Origin: Candidatus Parepulonipiscium sp. PG-Nun2H_MBin03 | GTDB lineage: Bacteria > Bacillota > Clostridia > Lachnospirales > Cellulosilyticaceae | Length of the DNA: 9,324 nucleotides | Direction: 5' to 3' | NCBI GenBank assembly: GCA_001995005.1 | Contig: MDJN01000048.1 | Span: 1-9,324 of the forward strand | Shown: piece by piece, positions 1 through 6,349 of the stretch | Position numbering within the stretch: position 1 is the stretch's first letter | How the letters are laid out: every line of letters starts with the position of its first letter | Notes under the pieces: generated by a model | The model's input: only the letters and a program-made list of their open reading frames with translations | What the model was told of the DNA's origin: nothing | The model's database searches: none | Position numbers and translations under genes: made by a program

Positions 1-435
1 ACTAATGCTGTTAGAGCAGGTATAGTAGCTGCATTAAACTGTTGTGGAGTAGCGTTAAACTCTATAGGAGTACAAGGTTCAAATGCAATTTCAATCTTTG
101 GATTAAACATGATTTCGACTGGTGTGACATATACAAAAGCTTGTGAGTTTGGGATGGATGTATTATATACTGATTTTAGCGACTTGCAAAGAGAAGCGTT
201 TATGTTAGAAAATGAAGAAGCACACATTAGAATTGTGTATGAAAAGTCAACTAGAAGAATTGTTGGTGCACAATTAGTATCAAGATATGACGTATCTATG
301 TTAATTAATATGTTCTCTTTAGCGATACAAAAAGAAGTAACAATTGATGAATTAAAGTTACTAGATATTTTCTTCTTACCTCATTTCGATAGAGCTTATA
401 ACTATGTAACTATGGCTGCTTTAAGTGCAGAATAA
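1..435 (+). CDS. nox: NADH oxidase-type FAD-dependent pyridine nucleotide-disulfide oxidoreductase, C-terminal part (5' end outside window)
   Basis: The reading frame is open from base 1 and stops at TAA 433-435, giving the last 144 residues of a larger protein. The visible part begins TNAVRAGIVAAL, the end of the FAD-binding region where related enzymes have a NARRQG-like stretch. It continues through GVQGSNAISIFGLNMISTG into the C-terminal dimerisation domain and ends FFLPHFDRAYNYVTMAAL. That ending closely matches what I recall of streptococcal and lactococcal water-forming NADH oxidases (FFLPHF..PYNYITMAAL). Such cytosolic enzymes oxidise NADH with O2, usually to water, using a redox-active cysteine in the N-terminal half, which is outside the window. 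NADH peroxidase and CoA-disulfide reductase share this fold, so the exact reaction is open. In an anaerobe the likely role is oxygen detoxification (inference). An ATG at 109 lies inside the gene and is not a real start. Confidence 0.88.
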   Translation, partial: TNAVRAGIVAALNCCGVALNSIGVQGSNAISIFGLNMISTGVTYTKACEFGMDVLYTDFSDLQREAFMLENEEAHIRIVYEKSTRRIVGAQLVSRYDVSMLINMFSLAIQKEVTIDELKLLDIFFLPHFDRAYNYVTMAALSAE

Positions 436-445
436 TAGATTTTTT

Positions 446-474
446 AAAACACCATGAAGATGGTGTTTTTTTTT
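446..474 (+). terminator. Intrinsic terminator of the NADH oxidase gene
   Basis: A perfect 10-bp stem (446-455 AAAACACCAT with 460-469 ATGGTGTTTT) closes a GAAG tetraloop and runs into an unbroken T tract at 466-474. It begins 10 bases after the stop codon. This is a textbook Rho-independent terminator on the plus strand. Confidence 0.92.
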
Positions 475-491
475 CATGATATAGTTAATTG

Positions 492-521
492 TTCATAACT
501 TAATACGTCCGTTCATATAAT
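492..521 (+). promoter_or_regulatory. Probable sigma-A promoter for the lysozyme gene
   Basis: A perfect TATAAT lies at 516-521. The best upstream partner is TTCATA at 492-497 with an 18-bp spacer, a weak match to TTGACA. It sits between the upstream terminator and the lysozyme ribosome binding site, so a promoter is expected here. The -10 box is convincing, the -35 box is not. Confidence 0.5.
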
Positions 522-553
522 TAAAAGAATATAAGAGTGTGGAGGTATTATGT

Positions 554-1465
554 ATGAAACATAAGCACGCATGGTTAATCTTTATAGTTAGTTTATTATT
601 TAATATAAGTATTTTTGGTGCTGAATTTAAAGGAATTGACGTTAGCGAATGGCAAGGGGAGATTGACTTTACAAAGGTAAAAGATGCAGGCATTGAAGTG
701 ATATATATGAAAGTTGCACAAGGAAGCGATTACGAAGATTCTTACTGGCAGACAAATTATGAGGGTGCTAAAAATGAGGGCATTAAAGTAGGGTTTTACC
801 ATTATATTACTGCTACTAGTGATGATGAGGCTATTATTCAGGCTACGTATTTTTATAATTTAATTAAGGATAAAGACATGGATTGTTATCCGGCAATGGA
901 TTATGAAAGTTTTAGTAACTTATCAACTAGTAAAATAAATAGTATTGCTAGTACTTATCTTAGTGAATTAGAATCGTTAAGCGGTGTTACACCAGCAGTT
1001 TATACAGATGAGTCTAACGCAAAAAATCTATGGGATAGTACACTTGCTAAGTATCCTTTATGGGTAGCGGAATATGGTGTAAGCGAACCTAATAGTATAG
1101 GCAATTGGAGTGAATGGGTGGGGTTTCAATATAGCGATAGTGGAACAGTGTCTGGTATTGATGGAGATGTAGACTTAGATTATTTTAAAGAAGGTATATT
1201 TATTACAAGTAGCACAGATAATACTACAACAGATAATACTACAACAGATAATACTACAACAGATAACACTACAACAGATAACACTACAACAGATAACACT
1301 ACAACAGATAACACTACACCAACTACATACGTAGTACAATCAGGAGATAATCTTTGGAGTATTGCAAAGAAATATGGAACTACAGTAGCGGAGTTAGTTT
1401 CACTAAATAATATATCAAATCCTGATTTAATTTACCCTGGAGATATTTTAAAATTATCTAACTAA
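554..1465 (+). CDS. Secreted GH25 lysozyme (N-acetylmuramidase) with TDNTT-repeat linker and C-terminal LysM domain
   Basis: I chose ATG 554 because GGAGG at 541-545 lies 8 nt upstream; a longer frame from GTG 539 would overlap this site. The 303-residue protein starts with a positively charged, hydrophobic signal segment (about 1-23). Its IFGA end is a poor signal peptidase I site, so it could stay membrane-anchored. Residues 26-213 form a GH25 domain: GIDVSEWQG carries Asp29, AMDYE the acidic pair Asp116/Glu118, and VDLDYF closes the domain, as in Cellosyl-type muramidases. Residues 221-255 are seven TDNTT repeats and 259-301 a LysM domain (YVVQSGDNLWSIAKKYGTT). Family knowledge indicates cleavage of the beta-1,4 bond between N-acetylmuramic acid and N-acetylglucosamine, with LysM holding the enzyme on peptidoglycan. 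The gene is monocistronic between two terminators. Cell-wall turnover or attack on other bacteria are both possible. Confidence 0.93.
   Translation: MKHKHAWLIFIVSLLFNISIFGAEFKGIDVSEWQGEIDFTKVKDAGIEVIYMKVAQGSDYEDSYWQTNYEGAKNEGIKVGFYHYITATSDDEAIIQATYFYNLIKDKDMDCYPAMDYESFSNLSTSKINSIASTYLSELESLSGVTPAVYTDESNAKNLWDSTLAKYPLWVAEYGVSEPNSIGNWSEWVGFQYSDSGTVSGIDGDVDLDYFKEGIFITSSTDNTTTDNTTTDNTTTDNTTTDNTTTDNTTTDNTTPTTYVVQSGDNLWSIAKKYGTTVAELVSLNNISNPDLIYPGDILKLSN
1214..1318 (+). repeat. In-frame 15-bp tandem repeat, seven copies (TDNTT linker)
   Basis: Seven head-to-tail copies of ACAGATAAYACTACA encode TDNTT each. Copies 1-3 (1214-1258) carry AAT for Asn and copies 4-7 (1259-1318) carry AAC; otherwise the units are identical. 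The block joins the GH25 and LysM domains as a Thr-rich, probably extended linker. Identical unit length and a clean two-block split suggest recent expansion by slippage or unequal exchange. Confidence 0.97.
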
Positions 1466-1466
1466 A

Positions 1467-1503
1467 AAATAAGCTTTCTATATTGAATATAGAAGGCTTA
1501 TTT
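1467..1503. terminator. Bidirectional intrinsic terminator between convergent genes
   Basis: An 18-bp inverted repeat (1467-1484 with 1486-1503) has one G-U-type mismatch at 1475/1495 and an effectively 3-5 nt loop. It starts one base after the lysozyme stop and ends four bases before the receptor gene's stop. On the minus strand it is followed by a run of T (complement of A1464-A1469). On the plus strand the tail TTTAATATTATTT is weaker. It probably serves both genes and is stronger for the minus-strand one. Confidence 0.8.
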
Positions 1504-1507
1504 AATA

Positions 1508-2740
1508 TTATTTAAAACGAGAAATTATATCTTTTAACGTTGATACCTGTGAATTGAAACTAGAATTAATACTATCGTTATTAGAAGATAGGCTAACAGT
1601 TTTTTCTAGACTACTTGCAATGTCCTGAAATGTTTGTACTAATTCTTTTAAAGTACTATCAATAGCTGTAGCACCTGATATAAAGTTTCCAAAAACTGTC
1701 CCAGAGTGATCTATTTTAGTAGAAATATCTTCAAATACAGTTGATGTACTGTTGATAGTCTTTTGACCATGTTCTATACTACTTAAATTTTTTCCAATAA
1801 TATCTTCTATATCTTTAACAGTTAAAGAACTTTTAGTAGCTAAATCACGAATTTCACCAGCTACAACAGCAAAGCCTTTTCCGGATTCTCCTGCTCGTGC
1901 TGCTTCTATAGCTGCATTTAATGCGAGTAAATTAGTTTGGCTTGCAATATTTTCAATATCTTTTATAATGCCTAAAATATCTTTGCTATAAGCATCTATA
2001 TCGTTCATAGCACCAACCATTGTTCTAATAACAATTCTACCATTATCCGCACTAGACTTTATATCATCAACGGTTTGTAGAGCACTATTAAGACTTACTT
2101 GATTATTGCCTATAATATTTTGAAGGTTATCAGATTTTGCATCTAAGTCACTTATATTATTTTGTTGGTCTTGACTATAGAATGATATATTTTTTAATAT
2201 ATCAACAACTTGTACAGAATTGTTACCTAGACTAGTAATTATCTGTGAAAGCTCTTCTATAATTGTTTTCCACTCAGATTTTATTTTATAAAAAGATGTA
2301 ATTATAGGTTCAAAGTCATTAACATATGCTTCTTCTATTGTACTTTTAACATTAAGGTTGCCACGACTTAATTCTAAGAGCATATATTTAATATCTTCAA
2401 TTACTAATACAGAATCATCTGCAATACGCTGTGTATCCTCCACCATTACTTGCAAGTCTTTATCTATATTTTTTGGTATTTGTATAGCAAAATTTCCTTC
2501 GGCTATTTCATGTAGTGCATGTTTTAATATATTAGTATCTTTTACAACTCCAGTAATTAACCCAACGTGTAAGACTATAATAAGTGCTAGTCCAATAATA
2601 CCTATTATGCCTATAGATATATTTATTGGACTAGCGGATAAAAATACCGAAAATAATAAAATTACAGTTAAAATTTCTGCTAATCCCAGTACCAAATTAA
2701 TTTTACTTTTTAGTGTGAGATTTGACAATATTCCTCTCAT
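1508..2740 (-). CDS. Methyl-accepting chemotaxis protein with two membrane helices and no extracellular sensor domain
   Basis: Translation most likely starts at ATG 2740 (MRGILSN): GGAGG at 2750-2746 precedes it by 5 nt, whereas an in-frame ATG at 2752 overlaps that site and has none of its own. The product is 410 residues. Two hydrophobic helices (about 15-35 and 40-65) are separated by only a few residues (SASPIN), leaving no periplasmic or extracellular sensor. Two HAMP-like segments follow (IAEGNF at 79-84, LSRGNL at 124-129), then a long coiled coil with the conserved signalling tip at about 263-300 (IASQTNLLALNAAIEA, AGESGKGFAVVAGEIR). Such proteins form arrays with CheA and CheW and control flagellar rotation. 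The input may be membrane state, a cytosolic signal or a partner protein (inference). No CheR-binding tail is visible. The gene has its own probable promoter and a structured leader. Confidence 0.93.
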   Translation of the reverse strand: MRGILSNLTLKSKINLVLGLAEILTVILLFSVFLSASPINISIGIIGIIGLALIIVLHVGLITGVVKDTNILKHALHEIAEGNFAIQIPKNIDKDLQVMVEDTQRIADDSVLVIEDIKYMLLELSRGNLNVKSTIEEAYVNDFEPIITSFYKIKSEWKTIIEELSQIITSLGNNSVQVVDILKNISFYSQDQQNNISDLDAKSDNLQNIIGNNQVSLNSALQTVDDIKSSADNGRIVIRTMVGAMNDIDAYSKDILGIIKDIENIASQTNLLALNAAIEAARAGESGKGFAVVAGEIRDLATKSSLTVKDIEDIIGKNLSSIEHGQKTINSTSTVFEDISTKIDHSGTVFGNFISGATAIDSTLKELVQTFQDIASSLEKTVSLSSNNDSINSSFNSQVSTLKDIISRFK

Positions 2741-2785
2741 AAATTCCTCCATTTATAAAATATATTATACCATTTCTAGATGAGT

Positions 2786-2862
2786 GATAGCCGTGGTACC
2801 TTTGCGGGTACAGGGGGAGATGCTCCCCTGTTAGACGTTGCACGCTTAGGCTGGGTGCTTTG
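2786..2862 (-). ncRNA. Riboswitch-like structured leader RNA upstream of the chemotaxis receptor, class not recognised
   Basis: This stretch is visibly GC-rich against very AT-rich flanks and folds compactly in the receptor's sense direction. One hairpin pairs 2831-2823 with 2810-2819 (ACAGGGGAG with CTCCCCCTGT, one bulged C). A second, GTACC 2811-2807 with GGTAC 2800-2796, closes the loop CGCAAA and competes with the base of the first. AGCC 2852-2849 can pair with GGCT 2792-2789 and GTG 2843-2841 with CAC 2795-2793, making an outer stem. GCAC 2858-2855 with GTGC 2843-2840 is an alternative. A TATAAT box ends at 2868, so a transcript would begin almost exactly at the element. No terminator follows, so control would act on translation or RNA stability. 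CTCC at 2819-2816 is complementary to the receptor's GGAG (2750-2747). It does not match the c-di-GMP-I or -II cores as I remember them. Existence of a structured RNA is well supported; its ligand is unknown. Confidence 0.55.
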
Positions 2863-2867
2863 ATATG

Positions 2868-2873
2868 ATTATA
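2868..2873 (-). promoter_or_regulatory. Probable -10 box of the chemotaxis receptor transcript
   Basis: TATAAT reads on the minus strand at 2873-2868 and predicts a start near 2862-2861, at the edge of the structured leader. No good -35 hexamer lies at 16-18 bp spacing (AACTCA at 2896-2891), and no sigma-D-type CCGATAT box is seen. A second weak box, TGTTATACA at 2884-2876, resembles an extended -10. Confidence 0.42.
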
Positions 2874-2915
2874 AATGTATAACATAATTATGAGTTTAGG
2901 ATAGAACTAATTAAA

Positions 2916-3560
2916 TTATAAATATTTAGCTAAAATATCAATAGCATTTCGTCTAATTATGGTTTCGCCGTGTTCTTTTAAAAAGTATTCATTTAAGTTA
3001 CTGGTATATGCACGTTTTCCGAATTCATTTAATACACTAGTAAGGATGCTTATATCAGTATTAGTGTTGGCATTTGTATACATTAATAAGAAGTATTTGT
3101 CCGTATATTTATAAATACAACTTTCACCAAAATACAAATGTTGAATTTGAGAAGAAGCAGAGCTTATGTCATCTAAAGTATCAAAGCGGTACATCAACGA
3201 GCTAACACTCTCTGGTATAAGAGGTTCAAATTCATTAGAATCTTCTTGGTCCTTAAATGTGCGGTGGGTCGGACGCTCGCCTGTAAGTCCTAAACGTTCC
3301 TCAATTTGTTCAGGATCGTCTACTTTTGTTACAACAATCATGATACTATCCATTGTAATAGGAACAGCTTCTATCATAAGAGGTACATTTGTTGCTTCAA
3401 AGCCCAAATCTTCATACGCTTTAGTCATCATATCTTGAAATAAAGCTTGTGCCTTTTTTGAGCCGTAAGCTAATTCTGTAAGTTTGATGTTTCGGTTTAG
3501 TAAATCCTCTTTATTGAGGGTAATTCTAATTTGAGTTTCACTAACTTTTTCCATTTTCAT
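2916..3560 (-). CDS. mecA: Adaptor protein MecA (ClpC adaptor)
   Basis: The 214-residue product is close in length to Bacillus subtilis MecA (218). It begins MKMEKVSETQIRITLNKEDL, as MecA proteins do, and has the family layout. There is a short N-terminal substrate-binding domain (about 1-85), an acidic, charged linker (about 86-115, ending EFEPLIPE) and a C-terminal domain (about 118-214; YRFDTLDDI, YFGESCIYKY, NEFGKRA, EYFLKEHGETIIRRNAI) that in B. subtilis binds ClpC. MecA is a cytosolic adaptor that delivers proteins to, and activates, the ClpCP protease. ComK is the classic B. subtilis substrate; targets here are unknown. AAAGGA at 3577-3572 supports ATG 3560. The gene is divergent from rlmH and upstream of the receptor gene, about 160 bases away, with no clear terminator between, so read-through into the receptor leader is possible. 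Confidence 0.9.
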   Translation of the reverse strand: MKMEKVSETQIRITLNKEDLLNRNIKLTELAYGSKKAQALFQDMMTKAYEDLGFEATNVPLMIEAVPITMDSIMIVVTKVDDPEQIEERLGLTGERPTHRTFKDQEDSNEFEPLIPESVSSLMYRFDTLDDISSASSQIQHLYFGESCIYKYTDKYFLLMYTNANTNTDISILTSVLNEFGKRAYTSNLNEYFLKEHGETIIRRNAIDILAKYL

Positions 3561-3598
3561 TACAATCCCATTCCTTTCTAAAAATAGTATATATAAAT

Positions 3599-3627
3599 AG
3601 TATAAATTAATATAGCAGAAAAGTAAA
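3599..3627 (-). promoter_or_regulatory. Probable sigma-A promoter of mecA
   Basis: On the minus strand, TTTACT (3627-3622) and TATACT (3604-3599) are separated by exactly 17 bp. The predicted start near 3592 leaves a short leader before AAAGGA at 3577-3572. Both boxes are near-consensus, so this is the best promoter in the divergent region. Confidence 0.6.
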
Positions 3628-3821
3628 GAGGTTATAAATAGTATATGATATTTATAGGATATTTATTTTACATAATATATCCCAAGTTTGTAAATATTTT
3701 ATGAATATATGAGTTTACATAAGCTTTTGGAAAAAACTACTGTATAAGCCTTTTTTTAGGATTAATGCTTTGGTAAAATTAGTAAGGTAAAAAACAGTTC
3801 ATTATATTAATATTTGTTATA

Positions 3822-3852
3822 AATCCAGTGGATTATCAACTAAGTTAACTTA
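3822..3852. promoter_or_regulatory. Two adjacent perfect dyads upstream of rlmH (possible operator or leader structure)
   Basis: AATCCAGTGGATT (3822-3834) has 6-bp arms around a central G, and TAAGTTAACTTA (3841-3852) is a 12-bp palindrome. They start six bases apart, overlap or follow a TATAAA box, and end 33 bases before the rlmH ATG. The first could be a DNA site or a small RNA hairpin. Short AT-rich palindromes arise by chance, so function is uncertain. Confidence 0.3.
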
Positions 3853-3884
3853 ACAAGACTGTATTTAAGAAAAGGAAATTATTT

Positions 3885-4352
3885 ATGATAAAGGTAGATA
3901 TACTTTGTGTAGGAAAATTAAAAGAAAAATATTTGCAAGAGGCAGTTACAGAATATAGCAAAAGATTAAAGGGATATTGTAAATTTAGCATAATAGAAGT
4001 AGCAGATGAAAAGATAAATAATAATAATTTAGAAGTAAAACAAAAAGAAGGGGTAAGAATTTTAAATAAAATTGCCGATAGAGCATATGTAATTGTCTTA
4101 ATATTAGAAGGTGAAATGTTCACATCAAACGAGTTTAGTGCATATATAGAGAAAGTAGCAATTAGAGGATTTAGTCACATAGTTTTTGTGATAGGAGGTT
4201 CAGTAGGTCTTAGTGATGAAGTAGTAAATAGAGCAGATATGGCAATAAGTTTTTCAAAAATGACATTTCCTCATCAGCTTTTTCGTATTATGTTGATAGA
4301 ACAAGTTTACAGAGCTTTTAAAATTAACAATAACGAAACATATCATAAGTAG
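3885..4352 (+). CDS. rlmH: 23S rRNA (pseudouridine1915-N3)-methyltransferase RlmH
   Basis: A 155-residue SPOUT-class methyltransferase of normal RlmH length. It starts MIKVDILCVGKLKEKYLQEA. The C-terminal half holds the family signature in order: IGGSVGLS (103-110, S-adenosylmethionine-binding loop of the trefoil knot), MTFPHQLFR (126-134), LIEQVYRAFKI (137-147) and the terminal YHK. RlmH acts as a dimer on assembled 70S ribosomes and methylates N3 of pseudouridine 1915 in helix 69 of 23S rRNA. GGA at 3874-3876, 8 nt upstream, supports ATG 3885. It is first in a tight plus-strand gene row; the MATE gene begins 14 bases after its stop. The usual LDPRGK-like stretch reads LILEGEMFTS (72-81) here, a modest variation. 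Confidence 0.95.
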   Translation: MIKVDILCVGKLKEKYLQEAVTEYSKRLKGYCKFSIIEVADEKINNNNLEVKQKEGVRILNKIADRAYVIVLILEGEMFTSNEFSAYIEKVAIRGFSHIVFVIGGSVGLSDEVVNRADMAISFSKMTFPHQLFRIMLIEQVYRAFKINNNETYHK

Positions 4353-4366
4353 AAGGAGAGTTTGTA

Positions 4367-5719
4367 ATGGTAGTGGATATGACAAAAGGAAATCCATTAA
4401 GGCTTATATTAATGTTTTCATTTCCTTTAATAATAGGAAATATTTTTCAACAATTATATGCAGTAGTGGATACAATTATAGTAGGTAGATACGTAGGACC
4501 AAATGCGCTTGCTGGTGTGGGAACCACAGGGGCTATTTTTTCGCTAACTAATAGTATGGTGATTGGTATGGCAAGTGGATTTTCTATAATGGTAGCACAA
4601 AAATATGGTGCAAAAGATAATAATGGAGTTAAACTGGCAGTAGGTAGTAATATAATTCTTACATTAATGACGACTATAATAATAACGATACTTATGTTAA
4701 TTTTGATTCATCCGTTACTTAGATTTATGAATACCCCAGAAGAAATATATTATTATGCACAATCATATATAACTATAATTGTAGCAGGCATATTTACTCA
4801 AGCATTTTATAATACGGCAGCAGGCATACTAAGAGCGATAGGTGACAGCAGAACTCCTATCTATTTTTTAGTTTTGGCATGTATTTTGAATATAATTTTA
4901 GATTTAGTTTTCATAATCAAATTTGATATGGGAGTAGCAGGTGCTGGATATGCTACAAATGTTTCACAAGGGATAGCGGCACTTTTATGCATCATTTATA
5001 GTTATAAAAAGTTTGATGTATTAAAATTGACTGCAAAAGACTTTAAAGTACCTAAATTTTATTATGAGGCACATCTTAAGATGGGTATACCAATGTCAAT
5101 ACAATTTTCAATTTTATCCTTTGGGATAATTTCTGTACAAGGCGTAATAAACTCTTTTGGGGCAAGTGCAATAGCTGCATATACTGCTGCTAATAAAGTT
5201 ATACTAATAATGATGCAACCAATTGTAACATATGGAGTTGCAGTGGCAACATATGTTGGGCAAAACAAAGGTGCACTAAATTTTATTCGGATTAAAGAAG
5301 GAGTACGAACTGCAGCTATTATTAATATCTTTACAGGTATTATCATTGGTATTATAATGATAGTATTTGGGAAAGAGATATCATCTTTATTTTTGGATAA
5401 CCCAAGTGTACAGATGTTAGAAATGACAGGGATGGCTCTAAATTATGCAGCATATTTTTATATACCACTAGGATTTATCTTCGTATATAGAAATGCTCTG
5501 CAGAGTATGAATAGACCAGTTATGCCAATGCTCTCAGGTGCGATTGAGCTTACGACACGAGTTGCAATTGCATATACTCTTCCTAAATATATAGGATTTG
5601 CAGGAGTTTGTCTTGCAGACCCACTTACATGGCTTATAACAGCTATACCGTTAATGTGGGTATATTTTATAGAGATAAAAAAATCTTTAAGATTACAAGG
5701 AGCAGAGAATGAAAATTAA
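4367..5719 (+). CDS. MATE family multidrug/cation efflux transporter
   Basis: The 450-residue, strongly hydrophobic protein has the length and about 12 membrane helices expected of MATE transporters, in two related halves (about 10-212 and 235-435). Recognisable stretches are SFPLIIGNIFQQLYAVVDTI near the N-terminus, VGRYVG (39-44), RAIGDSRTP (156-163), AGAGYATNVSQ (191-201) and VGQNKGA (297-303). MATE proteins sit in the cytoplasmic membrane and export cationic drugs, dyes or metabolites using a sodium or proton gradient. The substrate cannot be read from sequence. AGGAG at 4354-4358, 8 nt upstream, supports ATG 4367. The 3' end overlaps the next gene by 11 bases, implying translational coupling. 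No guanidine-riboswitch-like leader is possible in the 14-base gap upstream, so it relies on the operon promoter. Confidence 0.93.
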   Translation: MVVDMTKGNPLRLILMFSFPLIIGNIFQQLYAVVDTIIVGRYVGPNALAGVGTTGAIFSLTNSMVIGMASGFSIMVAQKYGAKDNNGVKLAVGSNIILTLMTTIIITILMLILIHPLLRFMNTPEEIYYYAQSYITIIVAGIFTQAFYNTAAGILRAIGDSRTPIYFLVLACILNIILDLVFIIKFDMGVAGAGYATNVSQGIAALLCIIYSYKKFDVLKLTAKDFKVPKFYYEAHLKMGIPMSIQFSILSFGIISVQGVINSFGASAIAAYTAANKVILIMMQPIVTYGVAVATYVGQNKGALNFIRIKEGVRTAAIINIFTGIIIGIIMIVFGKEISSLFLDNPSVQMLEMTGMALNYAAYFYIPLGFIFVYRNALQSMNRPVMPMLSGAIELTTRVAIAYTLPKYIGFAGVCLADPLTWLITAIPLMWVYFIEIKKSLRLQGAENEN

Positions 5720-6344
5720 AAAGATTTTAGTAGGTCCAGTTCAGGAATTATGCTATTTTATAGTAGATGAAGATACGAAAGATGCGGTAATGATTGATCC
5801 AGGAGACGAGGCAGAGCGTTTAATTTCTTATATACAAAAAGAAGAGATTAACCTAAGAGCTATTCTTATAACTCACGCTCACTTTGACCACATAGGAGCA
5901 GTGGAGGCGATTAAAGAGCAAACAGGTGCTGAAATAATTGCACATAGAAATGGTAAGAAAACTTTATTAGACCCAAACTTTAATCTGTCATGTATGACTC
6001 AAACTCCAATTAGTTTTGAGGCAGATAGATATGTGGATGATAAAGAGATGATAAATTTGGAAAGTATGGGTTTAACCTTTGAAGTGATTTTTGTACCAGG
6101 GCATACTATGGATGGGGTAGCTTATTATAGTAAGCAGTTAAGTGCAGTATTTGTAGGAGATATTATATTTAAAAATGGAGTAGGCAGAAGTGATCTACCT
6201 GGCGGAAATGCTCAGCAGCTAATTGCAGGAATACAGGATAAGATATGTACGCTACCAACTGAAACTACAATTTATCCAGGGCATGGGTTTACTACCAATG
6301 TGGCAGATGAAATACAAAACAATCCATACATCAAGATAGGATAA
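5709..6344 (+). CDS. Metallo-beta-lactamase-fold hydrolase, glyoxalase II-like
   Basis: The 211-residue cytosolic protein shows the full metal-binding set of the superfamily: THAHFDH (55-61), His132 in VPGHT, Asp151 in FVGD and His192 in YPGHG. The stretch GVGRSDLPGG (157-166) is typical of the short, single-domain hydroxyacylglutathione hydrolase-like branch, usually 200-215 residues, so it looks complete. Two metal ions, commonly zinc, would activate water to hydrolyse a thioester or other ester. True glyoxalase II needs a larger C-terminal glutathione-binding domain that is absent, so the substrate is unknown. AAGGAG at 5697-5702 lies inside the MATE coding sequence, 6 nt before the start, and the genes overlap by 11 bases. 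I recall this family next to hemZ in other clostridia, and the order is the same here. Confidence 0.92.
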   Translation: MKIKKILVGPVQELCYFIVDEDTKDAVMIDPGDEAERLISYIQKEEINLRAILITHAHFDHIGAVEAIKEQTGAEIIAHRNGKKTLLDPNFNLSCMTQTPISFEADRYVDDKEMINLESMGLTFEVIFVPGHTMDGVAYYSKQLSAVFVGDIIFKNGVGRSDLPGGNAQQLIAGIQDKICTLPTETTIYPGHGFTTNVADEIQNNPYIKIG

Positions 6345-6349
6345 TAAAT

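Larger units (their letters stand above)
3561..3884. other. Divergent intergenic region between mecA and rlmH
   Basis: These 324 bases hold no credible gene. The left end has the mecA promoter and ribosome binding site. The middle (about 3640-3780) is extremely AT-rich, with a loose TGTAAA/TTTACA dyad (3689-3694, 3714-3719) and a T7 run at 3751-3757 without a convincing hairpin. The right end must contain the rlmH operon promoter; candidates are TATATT (3803-3808) and TATAAA (3818-3823), neither with a good -35 box. Two perfect dyads follow at 3822-3834 and 3841-3852. Confidence 0.7.

Noticed and set aside
1214..1318. Tandem repeat read as a CRISPR array
   Set aside because: The units are 15 bp, directly adjacent without spacers, in frame, and encode a regular pentapeptide.
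2764..2769. Second TATAAT on the minus strand just before the receptor ribosome binding site
   Set aside because: No -35 match lies at proper spacing, and a start from it would leave only a few bases before the ribosome binding site. It is likely ordinary AT-rich sequence.
2788..2812. Plus-strand GTGGTACC resembling part of a T-box leader
   Set aside because: The surrounding T-box elements and a terminator are absent, and the next plus-strand gene is over 1 kb away past mecA. GGTACC is better explained as part of a hairpin on the minus strand.
2786..2862. Assignment of the leader as a c-di-GMP-I (GEMM) riboswitch
   Set aside because: CGCAAAG followed by CCACGG is reminiscent of the GEMM core, but the GGCAAACC-type first strand and the whole second stem with its receptor are missing. 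A named call would be overreach without a covariance search.
2703..2885. A 60-codon minus-strand frame across the structured leader and receptor start
   Set aside because: It has no ribosome binding site, its composition follows the GC-rich RNA element, and it overlaps the receptor start in another frame. The RNA structure explains the region better.
3560..3571. Tiny ATG GGA TTG TAA frame overlapping the mecA start
   Set aside because: Its ATG is too close to the AAAGGA site for initiation and a three-codon frame is expected by chance.
3740..3770. T7 run at 3751-3757 as a terminator
   Set aside because: No GC-containing stem precedes it on either strand, and no gene ends nearby.
3825..3850. 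DnaA-box-like words (AGTGGATTA, TTATCAACT) near rlmH suggesting an origin
   Set aside because: Each differs from the consensus at two positions, there is no cluster, and no dnaA, dnaN or rpmH is nearby.
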